Notes under the pieces: model-generated | The model's input: the letters and a program-made list of their open reading frames with translations, nothing else | Databases searched by the model: none | What the model was told of the DNA's origin: nothing | From: an uncultured Clostridia bacterium | GTDB taxonomy: Bacteria > Bacillota > Clostridia > Oscillospirales > CAG-382 | Assembly: GCA_947630765.1 (NCBI GenBank) | Contig: CANRIX010000018.1 | Span: 1-41,166, forward strand | Reading direction: 5' to 3' | Length of the DNA: 41,166 nucleotides | Made by a program: the position numbers and the translations under genes | In this document: positions 1-8,372 of the stretch, piece after piece | Position numbering within the stretch: the stretch's first letter is position 1 | How the letters are laid out: the number at the start of each line of letters is the position of its first letter

Positions 1-64
1 CGCTTAACTGGTTCTCTCCTAAAGATGTCCTCTTTTCTTTTCCTGACTTTGTAACACATCATTG
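1..64 (-). repeat. Outward-facing end motif, left copy
   Basis: Read on the minus strand, 48-64 gives CAATGATGTGTTACAAA, followed by an A-rich stretch with AAAAGAG and then TAGGAGAGA at 13-21. The same order is found on the plus strand at the right end of the window (41103-41149), with 16 of 17 bases identical in the first block. The stretch 65-101 next to it contains the palindrome ATTCCTTAAGGAAT (75-88). I see no coding start here. It may be the edge of an insertion sequence or the leader of a multi-copy gene; which one cannot be decided from this window. Confidence 0.45.
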
Positions 65-101
65 ACAAACCTACATTCCTTAAGGAATTCCGGGGTCCCG
101 T

Positions 102-986
102 TTATTTCGTGCCGCGTATCAATACGGTCGTCTTTACGCGGAAATGCCAGGTTTTCTCGCCGCTTTCGTACCGTTCGAGTTCCTTGTCGTATCTGCGGTC
201 GATCAGGTCCACTAAAGAACGGTATTCGCTCTCGTTCAGCGCGTCGGGGGCCATTCTGTACGCCTTTTCCGCACTGCTGAGCTCCGAAACCCGGTCGTCG
301 TTGATTTGCGCCCGCGCCGTTTCTTCGTCGACGTTCTCGAAATCCGGGGCATAGATGACCGTTGCCATCGCGTCGACGGATATATCGCGGAATCCCTGCG
401 CCGCAAGGTACGCGGGGAATTTTTCTGTCCGATCCTCGTACCGTTTGATCCGGCTGTTGGGGTTTTCGGACGCCGCCGCCCATACCTTGTCGAACAATCG
501 CTTTTCCTCGGAACTGGCGGTCGGAACCCATTCCTCCGGCGCGGCGCCCCGGTTGTAGACGTCCATCACGACCATTTTGCCGCCCGGTTTCAGCACCCGA
601 TACTGCTCCCGCACGAACTTTTCGGGATCGCAGAAATTGATTACGGTATGGGAACAGCAAACGTCGAAGGCGTTCTCCTCGAAAGGCAGCATCGTCGCGT
701 CCCCCGCGACGAAATTGCAGGGAAGGTGCAATTCTTCGGATTTCCGCCGGGCAAAATCAATGTGACCGGTGTCAAAATCCAATCCCGTGATCTCCGCGTT
801 CGGAAGCTGTTCTTTCAACCTGTGGCAGAGCAGCCCGCCGGCGCAGCCCACCTCCAGGATCTTCATTCCGTCGCGCAGCTGCATCATGTCCGCCCATTTG
901 CCGATATTTCCCCGGGTGAATTTCAACGAGCGGGACAGATACAGTTCCTCCGTCTTTTGCACGTACTGTGACCAATAGGTGTTCAT
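102..986 (-). CDS. Class I SAM-dependent methyltransferase
   Basis: This 294-residue protein has the Rossmann-type SAM-binding motif I, ILEVGCAGG, at about residues 43-51. A DFD acidic loop (motif II) follows, then VAGDATMLPF, the usual pattern of a small-molecule (ubiE/arsM-like) methyltransferase, and a LKPGGKMVVMDVY segment. The C-terminal half is less typical and probably gives substrate specificity, which I cannot name. The start at 986 is preferred over the upstream in-frame ATG at 1040 because GGAGGA lies about 9 bases before it on the minus strand. It lies 58 bases downstream of the AT-rich gene at 1045-2121 and may share its transcript, but its own base composition matches the GC-rich chromosome. 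Confidence 0.85.
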   Translation of the reverse strand: MNTYWSQYVQKTEELYLSRSLKFTRGNIGKWADMMQLRDGMKILEVGCAGGLLCHRLKEQLPNAEITGLDFDTGHIDFARRKSEELHLPCNFVAGDATMLPFEENAFDVCCSHTVINFCDPEKFVREQYRVLKPGGKMVVMDVYNRGAAPEEWVPTASSEEKRLFDKVWAAASENPNSRIKRYEDRTEKFPAYLAAQGFRDISVDAMATVIYAPDFENVDEETARAQINDDRVSELSSAEKAYRMAPDALNESEYRSLVDLIDRRYDKELERYESGEKTWHFRVKTTVLIRGTK

Positions 987-1044
987 GTTCTGCGTTCCTC
1001 CAAATCCCGGTTTATTTTGATCAGTTTCTAAAAATCCCATGATT

Positions 1045-2121
1045 TCAGGGGTTTTCGCTTAGATATTCCGCTTCTGAATAGTGCAGTATCAATAACGCCC
1101 GAAACGTTATATCGCAAGCCTTGCAGACTTTGGACCTCCAATCGGATTCCAAGCGCAGTCCCGCATAAGGTCCCCATCCCTTGAATTCATCCTCATAAAC
1201 GTCTATTTCGCAAATACCGTCACGATTGACATTCTGAAGGATATAATCAACCTCCGTTTGAAGTTGCGGAATGTAATTGTATAGGCCGCACCGTGTTAAC
1301 CATTCGACTTTTTCCATATTGACTCTTCGCGTACCATCGGTACTGCAGCGGTTTACTAAATTTGTAGAAATAGAATATCCTTCCGATAAATACCATAATG
1401 GTCCGACAATATGCCCTACCCAACAGGCGACCGGCGTGTTCATGATTTCCAGCCGATCGGTTCTCATCAACTTCTTGAACGCTTCCGCGAGCATATCAAT
1501 ATTCTCACGATTTTTCCACGAATCCGTAAATGCCAATATTTCAAGATGATATCTGCACGGCCATCTCTCGTTTTCGTTAAACAGTCTGCACTTCTTGGAC
1601 GGGCGGGAAACGTCAAGTATGGAATCGACTTCCGTCACTCGTTTGAAGGATTCTAATGCGATTCCAATTTGCGGTGTTATATCAATGGTGTCATCATAAT
1701 GCGCTCTTGCAATACAGGCACAACGTATCATGTTTTGTCCAAAAGCGGGGATTTCAAATTCACTATATAATCTGCCTTTGGTCTCGTAGCATAGGTCGGT
1801 CAATTTGGTCGTCGTAAAGGCATTGATCGCACCGTCCAATAACGCGGTTCCTTTTAAGCCTTTTTCGCCCATATATTTTGTAGCGGTTTCCTGATTATCG
1901 TATTGCCCCGCATTCTTGCTTGAACCGTGAAATCCATGACCGATCCAACCGTTTTCCTGTTGCTTTTCCGCTATCCGTTTTATGATTTTTTCCTCTAATA
2001 TTTTACGTTGCAGTTCCCGTTCTTCTTTTTCGGAAATATCTTTCAGTATTTCTTTTTTTACGCGCAAAACAATTGAAGGACCCGCATTGTGCAGCAAAAA
2101 CGCAATCATTTTCTGTTTCAT
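1045..2121 (-). CDS. Hypothetical protein, AT-rich, next to tRNA-Pro
   Basis: I do not recognise this 358-residue protein. It is soluble and mostly helical, rich in Lys, Glu and Ile, with no signal peptide or membrane segment. Notable stretches are an N-terminal helix pair (LRVKKEIL), a Gly/His-rich segment around residue 75 (GWIGHGFHGS) followed by NAGQYDNQE, and several scattered Cys residues in the second half. The regular helical pattern faintly recalls alpha/alpha-toroid proteins such as prenyltransferase-like repeats, but this is only an impression. The ATG at 2121 is chosen because AAGGAG lies 8 bases upstream; an in-frame TTG at 2127 would be too close to that site. The gene is much more AT-rich than its neighbours and directly follows tRNA-Pro on the same strand, which suggests lateral acquisition. 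Confidence 0.75.
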   Translation of the reverse strand: MKQKMIAFLLHNAGPSIVLRVKKEILKDISEKEERELQRKILEEKIIKRIAEKQQENGWIGHGFHGSSKNAGQYDNQETATKYMGEKGLKGTALLDGAINAFTTTKLTDLCYETKGRLYSEFEIPAFGQNMIRCACIARAHYDDTIDITPQIGIALESFKRVTEVDSILDVSRPSKKCRLFNENERWPCRYHLEILAFTDSWKNRENIDMLAEAFKKLMRTDRLEIMNTPVACWVGHIVGPLWYLSEGYSISTNLVNRCSTDGTRRVNMEKVEWLTRCGLYNYIPQLQTEVDYILQNVNRDGICEIDVYEDEFKGWGPYAGLRLESDWRSKVCKACDITFRALLILHYSEAEYLSENP

Positions 2122-2204
2122 AATCAAATCTCCTTAAAACACGGCCACAGGCACCTGACGTAGGAAGTCCGGCGTATCAAAATCGGCGATTTGCAAAAAC
2201 AAAT

Positions 2205-2231
2205 CGCGGCAAGCCTTTATAGCTTGCCGCG
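2205..2231 (-). terminator. Terminator after tRNA-Pro
   Basis: A perfect 10-bp stem, CGCGGCAAGC with GCTTGCCGCG, encloses a 7-base loop. On the minus strand it is followed by ATTTGTTTTTG. It starts 3 bases after the tRNA CCA end, so it fits the end of the tRNA transcript. A second small hairpin (GCGATTTG with CAAATCGC, 2186-2207) overlaps its base. Confidence 0.8.
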
Positions 2232-2234
2232 ACG

Positions 2235-2310
2235 TGGTCGGAGTGAAAGGATTTGAACCTTCGGCCTCCACGTCCCGAACGTGGCGCTCTACCATCTGAG
2301 CCACACCCCG
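2235..2310 (-). tRNA. tRNA-Pro(CGG)
   Basis: The 76-base gene folds as a full cloverleaf on the minus strand. The acceptor stem CGGGGTG pairs with CACTCCG (one G-U) and the 3' CCA is encoded. The D arm contains GGCTCAGATGGTAGAGC. The anticodon stem CCACG/CGTGG carries loop TTCGGGA with anticodon CGG, and the T arm contains GGTTCGAATCC. It reads the proline codon CCG, which is frequent in this GC-rich genome. Confidence 0.95.
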
Positions 2311-2344
2311 AATTTTCTCTATGCGCTTCCTGCGCACAAAGGGT

Positions 2345-2373
2345 ATTATACAGGAAAAAAATCCGTTTGTCAA
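2345..2373 (-). promoter_or_regulatory. Promoter of tRNA-Pro
   Basis: On the minus strand there is TTGACA (2368-2373), a 17-base spacer and TATAAT (2345-2350). The -35 box overlaps the ruvX stop codon. The predicted transcript would begin near 2338 and leave a short leader before the tRNA at 2310. Confidence 0.85.
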
Positions 2374-2804
2374 GAGTTATTTTGCGTTTTTCCGAAATTT
2401 TTTCTATCTAAGTACGCCTGCAGCAGGATCTGTGCGGAAAGCGCGTCGATGATCGACCGGCGGCGACCGCTCTTGCAATCGGTCAGGTTCAGGTAGGTGT
2501 ACGCTTCGACGGTCGTCAGCCGTTCGTCGAAGTATTCCAACGGCAATCCCGTCGCTTCCGCCAGTTTTTCGCCGAATACGCGGGTCTTTTCCGCGCGGAA
2601 GGATTCGCTGCCGTTCATGTTGCGCGGCAAACCGCAGACCAGCAGTTCCGCGCCGAGCGCCTTGATCTGCTCTGCACATTTCCGCACCGCGTCGTTGAGC
2701 CCCGTGACGGACACGGTGCCGACGGCGGAGGCGAGCCGTTCGCCTTCGTCCGAAAGCGCGAGCCCGACCCGTGCGTCCCCGAAATCGATCCCGGCGATCC
2801 GCAT
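2370..2804 (-). CDS. ruvX: RuvX/YqgF family Holliday junction resolvase
   Basis: This 144-residue protein has the RNase H-like fold signature of the family: an N-terminal GIDFGDARVGLALSD with the first catalytic Asp, an LVCGLPRNMNGSE segment in the middle, and FDERLTTVEA with another conserved acidic residue near residue 95. The length is normal for the family. Members act in the cytoplasm as nucleases on Holliday junctions or in 16S rRNA 5' processing; which role applies here is not visible. An AAAGAGG ribosome site precedes the ATG at 2804. It is divergent from the small gene at 2921, and the tRNA-Pro promoter overlaps its end. Confidence 0.93.
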   Translation of the reverse strand: MRIAGIDFGDARVGLALSDEGERLASAVGTVSVTGLNDAVRKCAEQIKALGAELLVCGLPRNMNGSESFRAEKTRVFGEKLAEATGLPLEYFDERLTTVEAYTYLNLTDCKSGRRRSIIDALSAQILLQAYLDRKNFGKTQNNS

Positions 2805-2920
2805 GAAAAAATCAACCTCTTTCCTGTTTTTTGCCGCGTATAAACCGCGCGGACGCGGGACAGACTAACTTCGGAACCGCCGAAAGGCGGCGACGAAAGA
2901 GAAAGGGAAGGGCAAACGAC

Positions 2921-3157
2921 ATGGAATTTCCGCAGAAACGAAAAGCGCCCTACCGTCCCAACGCGGACGTCCATTGGGGCGACCGCTACACGCATCCGAT
3001 CCAGTCCGCTCCCCGGCGGATCGACGGCGGTTTTTACGACCTGACCGACGATTTCATCGGCGAAATGTGTCTTTACAGCGAAACGGATCCGTCCGGCAGC
3101 TATACCGGCTATCCGCGCGACGACGACACGCCGATCCAGGATGCGGACGATCTTTGA
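2921..3157 (+). CDS. Small hypothetical protein, 78 residues
   Basis: I do not recognise this protein. The ATG at 2921 follows GGGAAGGG with good spacing; the reading frame stays open further upstream but without a start supported by a ribosome site. The protein is hydrophilic, with a basic proline-rich N-terminus (MEFPQKRKAPYRPN) and an acidic C-terminus rich in Asp, Tyr and Gly. It has no membrane segment or cysteine pair; there is one Cys. GC-rich third codon positions match real genes nearby, and a strong terminator follows 20 bases after the stop. Expression seems likely; the function is unknown. Confidence 0.6.
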   Translation: MEFPQKRKAPYRPNADVHWGDRYTHPIQSAPRRIDGGFYDLTDDFIGEMCLYSETDPSGSYTGYPRDDDTPIQDADDL

Positions 3158-3176
3158 CGGATCCACGGGACCCGTT

Positions 3177-3216
3177 CCGGCCGGAGGGGAGCTTCTCCTC
3201 CGACCGGCTTTCTTTT
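3177..3216. terminator. Bidirectional terminator between convergent genes
   Basis: An imperfect stem of about 14 bp (CCGGCCGGAGG with CCTCCGACCGG and inner pairs) is followed on the plus strand by TTTCTTTTT. It lies between the small gene ending at 3157 and the esterase gene ending at 3222 on the other strand. Confidence 0.75.
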
Positions 3217-3221
3217 TGCCG

Positions 3222-4223
3222 TTAACGCCCCAAAATGCGGCGGATCTCCATCGCGAGCAGCGCGGAAACGCGGACGGACGTATTGACGTTCGGGTGTCCG
3301 CCCCCGCCGGTCTCGCCGGGAATTTGATACATCGAATCCACCTGCAGGTAGTACGCCTGCCCGGCTTCCCGGTCGAAGGTCTCGACCGCCTGGCGGACCG
3401 CGCCGCACTTGCTCTGGTCCATCACGCCGTAGCACCAGACGATCGGTTTGCCCGGGTACGCGGCGCGGACTTCCCGCAAGAGCGAGAGCGCCGCCGGGAG
3501 AAATTCCGCGTCGGTCACGCCGCCCCACGCGTCGTTCGTGCCGGCGTTGATGACGGTCAGATCGGGGATCCGCCGGCTGTGGTCCCATTGTCCGCCGGTC
3601 GGCGTTTCCCGCTGGAACGCCTGCCGCAGGGTCAGGTCGCTTCGGTCGCCGTTGCAGTTGGCGACGACCCCCTTGCCGGACGCGCCGGCGAGCAGGATCT
3701 CCGCGTCCAGCAGTTCGGCGGTGCGGTAGGCGTAGGAACGGGAGGAATCCTGTTCGTGAACGCTGTATCCGACCGACGTCGACGGACCGACCACGCCGTA
3801 GCCGCAGGTGATGGAATCCCCGATGAACGTCAGCCGAAGCGGTTTCTCCGCCGGCGGGTCGAGCAGCGCGGGCGACTCCCCGAACAGCACGGCACTCGCG
3901 ACGCGCACCGAGACGTTCCCCTCCGTCACCCGCAGGACGCGGACCGTATGCACGCCCTCCGGCAGCCCTTCGACGATGAGTTTTTCGTTCCCGTTCGCGA
4001 CCGCGAAGCGCTGCGGGACGCCGTCCGTCCAGACGCGCAGGTAGGCGGGCTGGGGGTCGGCATACGGGCCGAGATTGAGGAAGAATCCGCTCCCGGCGAA
4101 GCGGAAGGCAAAGCCGCTGTCGCACCACGGCAGGGCGAGTTCGCCTTCGGCGGGCAGGAAGGTCTTTCCGAGCGGGCGGAAGCCGGACGGAGCGTGCAGG
4201 GGGTGTTCGCTGTAGGTCAACAT
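3222..4223 (-). CDS. SGNH/GDSL esterase, carbohydrate esterase family 2-like
   Basis: This 333-residue protein combines an N-terminal beta-rich domain (about 1-125) with a C-terminal SGNH hydrolase domain. The nucleophile block is FIGDSITCGYG, the Asn block is INAGTNDAW, and the catalytic His lies in GGGHPNVNT near the C-terminus. This two-domain order is typical of CE2 acetylxylan esterases, which remove acetyl groups from plant polysaccharides. No signal peptide is visible, so it may act in the cytoplasm on imported acetylated oligosaccharides. The start at 4223 follows GAAAGGA. It is the second gene of an operon, 28 bases after the Gfo/Idh/MocA oxidoreductase, which supports a sugar-processing role. 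Confidence 0.87.
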   Translation of the reverse strand: MLTYSEHPLHAPSGFRPLGKTFLPAEGELALPWCDSGFAFRFAGSGFFLNLGPYADPQPAYLRVWTDGVPQRFAVANGNEKLIVEGLPEGVHTVRVLRVTEGNVSVRVASAVLFGESPALLDPPAEKPLRLTFIGDSITCGYGVVGPSTSVGYSVHEQDSSRSYAYRTAELLDAEILLAGASGKGVVANCNGDRSDLTLRQAFQRETPTGGQWDHSRRIPDLTVINAGTNDAWGGVTDAEFLPAALSLLREVRAAYPGKPIVWCYGVMDQSKCGAVRQAVETFDREAGQAYYLQVDSMYQIPGETGGGGHPNVNTSVRVSALLAMEIRRILGR

Positions 4224-4251
4224 AGGGTTTGTGTCCTTTCGGGGGTAAATT

Positions 4252-5280
4252 TTACAGGTCGACGGGGCGGTGTTCCGCCGCCGAGCGGTAGATCGCGAGG
4301 ATGAGGTCGACGGGGCGGCGCCCCTCCCGCAGGTCGATGAGCGGCTTTTCGCCGGTTCGCAGGGCATGGATCACGTCGGCGAACTGCTGGGTATGCCCGT
4401 AGGTGGACAGGGCGGTCGGCACGGACGCGGACGAATGGGTGGCAGACGGGGAAACGACGTTCTGCGTTTCGCCGTTCGGCAGGTCCCAGCGGACAACGGA
4501 GGTTTCCTCCAGCGCGATGCTGCCCAGGTCGCCGTTCAGCTCCAGCCGGCGCGGATAGCCCGGACCGACCGACGTGGTCGCCTGGATCACGCCGAGCGCC
4601 CCAGAACGGAATTCCACGACGGCGGACAGCGTGTCCTCCACTTCGATCTTCCGGGACAGCGTTTTGGAGAGGGCGTAGACGCTCTTGACGTCCCCGGCGA
4701 GGTAGAGCAGCAGGTCCACCCCGTGGATGCCCTGGTTCATCAGTGCGCCGCCGCCGTCCACCGCCTTCGTGCCGCGCCACCCGCCGCTGTCGTAGTATTC
4801 CTGCGAGCGGTGATACTTCATATAAATATCCGCGCACACCAGCTTCCCGAGCCGTCCGCCGTCCAGCGCGTCCTTCGCCATGCGGACCCCCTGCGAAAAG
4901 CGGCTCTGCGCGATGGAGGACAGCAGCACTCGGTTCTTTTCGCAGGCTTCCTGCATCTGGTCGAGCTGCGCGGACGTGATGGCCATCGGCTTTTCGACGA
5001 TGATGTGCTTTCCGGCGTTCGCGGCGGCGACGGCGGTTTCGGCGTGGAAACCGCTGGGCGTGCAGATGTTGACGACGTCCACGTCCGGGCAGGCGAGCAG
5101 TTCCTCCACGCTCGCGAACGCACGCACGTTATGACGCGCGGCAAACGCGGCGGCGGCCTGCGGCCGGACGTCCGCCGCGCCGATCAGTCGGGCGTCCCCC
5201 GGCAGGTCGGCGAGCGCGTTCGCGTGGAAATCCGCGATGACGCCGCAGCCGACGATCCCGAATCCGATGGGGTTTTCCAT
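4252..5280 (-). CDS. Gfo/Idh/MocA family oxidoreductase
   Basis: This 342-residue protein has an N-terminal NAD(P)-binding fold with GIVGCGVIADFHA and the conserved EKPMAIT motif near residue 95, where the Lys is the family's catalytic residue. The C-terminal alpha/beta domain has a GGALMNQGIHGVDLLLYL segment with the typical DxxH-like pattern (GxxxxxGxHxxD). Such enzymes oxidise or reduce cyclic sugars and inositols; the substrate is not visible from the sequence. The length is normal. AAAGGG precedes the ATG at 5280. A near-consensus promoter lies at 5318-5346, and the CE2-like esterase follows in the same operon. Confidence 0.92.
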   Translation of the reverse strand: MENPIGFGIVGCGVIADFHANALADLPGDARLIGAADVRPQAAAAFAARHNVRAFASVEELLACPDVDVVNICTPSGFHAETAVAAANAGKHIIVEKPMAITSAQLDQMQEACEKNRVLLSSIAQSRFSQGVRMAKDALDGGRLGKLVCADIYMKYHRSQEYYDSGGWRGTKAVDGGGALMNQGIHGVDLLLYLAGDVKSVYALSKTLSRKIEVEDTLSAVVEFRSGALGVIQATTSVGPGYPRRLELNGDLGSIALEETSVVRWDLPNGETQNVVSPSATHSSASVPTALSTYGHTQQFADVIHALRTGEKPLIDLREGRRPVDLILAIYRSAAEHRPVDL

Positions 5281-5317
5281 ACGAAATCAACCCTTTCCGA
5301 CGTGTTCTTTCTTTGTC

Positions 5318-5346
5318 ATTTTAACAAAAATTGCTCCTTTTGTCAA
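5318..5346 (-). promoter_or_regulatory. Promoter of the oxidoreductase-esterase operon
   Basis: On the minus strand TTGACA (5341-5346), a 17-base spacer and TAAAAT (5318-5323) precede the gene starting at 5280. Confidence 0.8.
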
Positions 5347-5364
5347 CAGTTTCCGAAAAATCCC

Positions 5365-5393
5365 TTGACAGCCCGCGCCGAAAGGAGTATTAT
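5365..5393 (+). promoter_or_regulatory. Promoter of serC
   Basis: TTGACA (5365-5370), a 17-base spacer and TATTAT (5388-5393) precede serC. The -35 box is 18 bases from the -35 box of the divergent promoter at 5318-5346. Confidence 0.8.
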
Positions 5394-5444
5394 TAGTATG
5401 GAAAGAAAACGAGCGTTTCCGACCCAAAGAAAAGAGGATTTATT

Positions 5445-6521
5445 TTGAAGAGGATCTACAATTTCTCCGCCGGTCCCTCGATGCTGCCGCTTCCCGTGCT
5501 GGAACGTGCCGCCGCCGAGATGACCGATTACAAAGGCAGCGGCATGTCCGTCATGGAGATGAGCCACCGCTCCGCCGTCTACCAGCAGATCATCGACGAG
5601 ACGGAGCAGCGCCTGCGCACGCTGATGGGCATCCCGGACAACTACAAGGTGCTTTTCCTGCAGGGCGGCGCGACGACGCAGTTCTCCGCCGTTCCGCTCA
5701 ACCTCATGACCGGGAGCGGCAAAGCGGATTACATCGTCAGCGGGCAGTTTTCCGGCAAGGCCGCCAAGGAGGCCGAACGGTTCGGCGAAGTCCATGTGCT
5801 CGCAACCTCGAAGGACCGCAACTTCGCATACGTCCCGTATGTGACCGAATTCGATTCTGACGCGGATTACGTCCATATCTGCTACAACAACACCATCTTC
5901 GGCACGACGTTCCCGTACGTCCCCGCGACCGGGAAGATCCCGCTCGTGGCGGATATGTCCTCCGGGATCCTGTCCAAGCCGGTCGACGTGACCGACTACG
6001 CGCTCATCTATGCGGGTGCGCAGAAGAACATGGGCCCGTCCGGGCTGACCGTCGTCATCATCCGCGACGACCTGATCCACGACCCGCAGCCGATCTGTCC
6101 GGTCCTTATGCAGTACAAGGTACAGGCGGAGAACGGCTCGATGTACAACACCCCGCCGTGCTACGCGATCTATATCGCCGGTCTGGTCTACGAGTGGCTG
6201 CTGTCCATCGGGGGGCTGACCGAAATGCAGAAGATCAACGAAAAGAAGGCGGGAATGCTCTACGACTTCCTGGATAGCAGCAAGCTCTTCCGCCCGACGG
6301 CGGACAAGGACTGCCGCTCGCTTATGAACGTCTGCTTCGTCACCGGCGACGACGCGCTGGACAAGAAATTCTGCGCAGACGCGACGGAAGCGGGCTTCTC
6401 GAACCTGAAAGGGCACCGCTCGGTCGGCGGTATGCGTGCGTCCATCTACAACGCCATGCCGGTCGAGGGCGTCGAATCGCTGGTCGCGTTCATGGAAAAC
6501 TTTGAAAAGCAAAACGGCTGA
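5445..6521 (+). CDS. serC: Phosphoserine aminotransferase
   Basis: This 358-residue enzyme converts 3-phosphohydroxypyruvate and glutamate to phosphoserine and 2-oxoglutarate, the second step of serine biosynthesis. The N-terminus YNFSAGPSMLP is the family signature, and the PLP-binding Lys is K194 in YAGAQKNMGPSG. The GGATTQF segment near residue 74 binds the cofactor phosphate, and HRSVGGMRASIYNA near the C-terminus is also conserved. Translation starts with TTG at 5445, preceded by AGAGGA; no ATG in the frame fits the conserved N-terminus. It is followed by serA, and both belong to one operon under the promoter at 5365. Confidence 0.97.
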   Translation: MKRIYNFSAGPSMLPLPVLERAAAEMTDYKGSGMSVMEMSHRSAVYQQIIDETEQRLRTLMGIPDNYKVLFLQGGATTQFSAVPLNLMTGSGKADYIVSGQFSGKAAKEAERFGEVHVLATSKDRNFAYVPYVTEFDSDADYVHICYNNTIFGTTFPYVPATGKIPLVADMSSGILSKPVDVTDYALIYAGAQKNMGPSGLTVVIIRDDLIHDPQPICPVLMQYKVQAENGSMYNTPPCYAIYIAGLVYEWLLSIGGLTEMQKINEKKAGMLYDFLDSSKLFRPTADKDCRSLMNVCFVTGDDALDKKFCADATEAGFSNLKGHRSVGGMRASIYNAMPVEGVESLVAFMENFEKQNG

Positions 6522-6577
6522 CACCAATAAAGAAAGGACCTATCGCCATGCGTGGGATAGGAAACAGGAAAAAAGCC

Positions 6578-7738
6578 ATGAAAACCATACGTCTCTTCAA
6601 TTCCATCAGTCAGGTCGGGCTTGACGCGTTCGACCCCGCAAAGTACGCGCTGACGACGGAGGACGCGGACGCCGAAGGCATCCTTGTGCGTTCCGCCGTG
6701 CTGCACGATACGCCGTTCCCGCCGTCGCTGACCGCCATTGCCCGTGCCGGGGCCGGGGTCAACAACATTCCGCTGGAGCGCTGCGCGGAAAACGGGATCG
6801 TCGTGTTCAACACGCCCGGCGCGAACGCGAACGGTGTCAAGGAGCTGACCGTGCTGGCGCTGCTGCTGGCGTCCCGCCGCGTGGCGCAGGGCATCGAGTG
6901 GGCGAAAACGCTCAAGGGCGACCCGGAGCTTTCCAAGAAGGTCGAAAAGGGCAAGTCCCAGTTCGTCGGGCCGGAGCTGCGGGGCAAGACGCTCGGCGTC
7001 ATCGGTTTGGGCGCGATCGGCGGCATGGTCGCCAATGCGGCGGACAGCCTCGGCATGAACGTCATCGGTTGCGACCCGTTCCTGTCGGTCAAGGCCGCGT
7101 GGTCGCTGAAAACCTCGGTCCACAGCGCCGCAAGCTACGACGAGATCTATGAAAAAGCGGACTATATCACCTACCATATCCCGGCGCTGCCGGAAACAAA
7201 GGGCATCATCAACCGCGAAAACATCGCCAAGATGAAGGACGGCGTCCGCATCGTCAACCTCTCGCGCGGGGACCTCGCGAACGCGCAGGACGTCGCGTCC
7301 GCGTTGAAGAGCGGCAAGGTCGCCGCGTATGTGACGGATTTCCCGTGCGACGAGCTGCTCGGGGTCGACGGCGCGGTCTGCACGCCGCACCTCGGCGCTT
7401 CCACGCCGGAATCCGAGGACAACTGCGCCCAGATGGCCGCCCGCGAGCTCATCGACTACCTCGAAAACGGCAATATCCGCAACAGCGTCAACTTCCCGGA
7501 GATCGTCATGCCCAAGCTGCACCGGCACCGCCTCGTCCTGCTGCACCGCAACGTTCCGGGCGTGATCAACAACGCGTCCGGCGTGCTCGCGGGGGCGGGC
7601 ATCAACGTCGAAGCGATGGCGAACCGTTCCAAGGGCAACTACGCCGTGTCCCTGCTGGATATCGACGGCGAGATCGGCGAGGACGTCGTCGGACGGGTTT
7701 CCGAAGTCGAGAACGTTCTGCGGGTGCTCTTGAAGTGA
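6578..7738 (+). CDS. serA: D-3-phosphoglycerate dehydrogenase with ACT domain
   Basis: This protein of about 386 residues catalyses the first step of serine biosynthesis. It has the D-2-hydroxyacid dehydrogenase fold: the NAD-binding GVIGLGAIGG, the Arg block VNLSRGDL, and the catalytic His in TPHLGASTPE. A C-terminal ACT domain starts near HRHRLVLLHRN, the usual site of feedback by serine. Two starts are possible. The ATG at 6548 follows AAAGGA and would add ten basic residues; the ATG at 6578 follows CAGGAAA and gives the family-like N-terminus MKTIRLFNSI. I prefer 6578. No serB gene is visible in the window. Confidence 0.95.
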   Translation: MKTIRLFNSISQVGLDAFDPAKYALTTEDADAEGILVRSAVLHDTPFPPSLTAIARAGAGVNNIPLERCAENGIVVFNTPGANANGVKELTVLALLLASRRVAQGIEWAKTLKGDPELSKKVEKGKSQFVGPELRGKTLGVIGLGAIGGMVANAADSLGMNVIGCDPFLSVKAAWSLKTSVHSAASYDEIYEKADYITYHIPALPETKGIINRENIAKMKDGVRIVNLSRGDLANAQDVASALKSGKVAAYVTDFPCDELLGVDGAVCTPHLGASTPESEDNCAQMAARELIDYLENGNIRNSVNFPEIVMPKLHRHRLVLLHRNVPGVINNASGVLAGAGINVEAMANRSKGNYAVSLLDIDGEIGEDVVGRVSEVENVLRVLLK

Positions 7739-7774
7739 TTTTACGCCGATAACGGAAAAGGGGAGGGACGGCAA

Positions 7775-8353
7775 ATGCGCCGGGAAAACCTGAAAACCCA
7801 CCTTCGGAACCTCACGCTTGCCGCGATGTTCCTCGCCGTCGGGCTGATTCTGCCCTTCTTCATCGGGCAGATCCCGCAGATCGGGAAGATGCTGCTGCCG
7901 ATGCACATCCCGGTGTTCCTGTGCGGGCTGATCTGCGGCTGGCAGTATGGCGGCGTGGTCGGCGCGGTCCTGCCGCTGCTGCGTTCCGTCTGGTTCGGCA
8001 TGCCCGCGTTCTACCCGGACGCGCTGGCGATGTCGGTGGAACTGCTGACCTACGGGCTTGTGGCGGGGCTGCTGTACGCCCGTTCCCGCTGGCAGTGCGT
8101 GTTCGCGCTCTATCGCAGTCTGCTCGCCGCGATGCTCGCCGGGCGGGTCGTCTGGGGGCTTGCGGAGATCCTTTTGCTGAGGCTTGGCGGCAGTGCGTTC
8201 ACATGGAAAGCGTTCCTCGCGGGAGCGCTGCTCAACGCGATCCCGGGAATCTGTCTGCAATTGCTTTTGATCCCCGCCGTCATGGTCGCGCTCAACCGCA
8301 CCGGGCTCGTCCGCTTCCGCCGGGAGCCGAAGAAACCGACGGAAACGACGTGA
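7775..8353 (+). CDS. ECF transporter S component, substrate unknown
   Basis: This 192-residue protein has about six hydrophobic segments and a short basic N-terminus, as in the substrate-binding S components of ECF vitamin transporters. The first membrane helix ends in GLILPFFIGQIPQIGKM, followed by LPMHIPVFLCGLICG, the arrangement seen in this family. S components use a shared energising module (EcfA, EcfA', EcfT) encoded elsewhere; none is in this window. GGGGAGGG precedes the ATG at 7775. Lying between serA and metK it could import a cofactor or precursor for one-carbon metabolism, for example a folate, but this is inference from position only. Confidence 0.8.
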   Translation: MRRENLKTHLRNLTLAAMFLAVGLILPFFIGQIPQIGKMLLPMHIPVFLCGLICGWQYGGVVGAVLPLLRSVWFGMPAFYPDALAMSVELLTYGLVAGLLYARSRWQCVFALYRSLLAAMLAGRVVWGLAEILLLRLGGSAFTWKAFLAGALLNAIPGICLQLLLIPAVMVALNRTGLVRFRREPKKPTETT

Positions 8354-8372
8354 AAAAGACTTTTTGAAAGTC

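Noticed and set aside
2134..2373. Open frame of 79 residues on the minus strand
   Set aside because: It is the translation of tRNA-Pro and its flanks; the cloverleaf explains the sequence.
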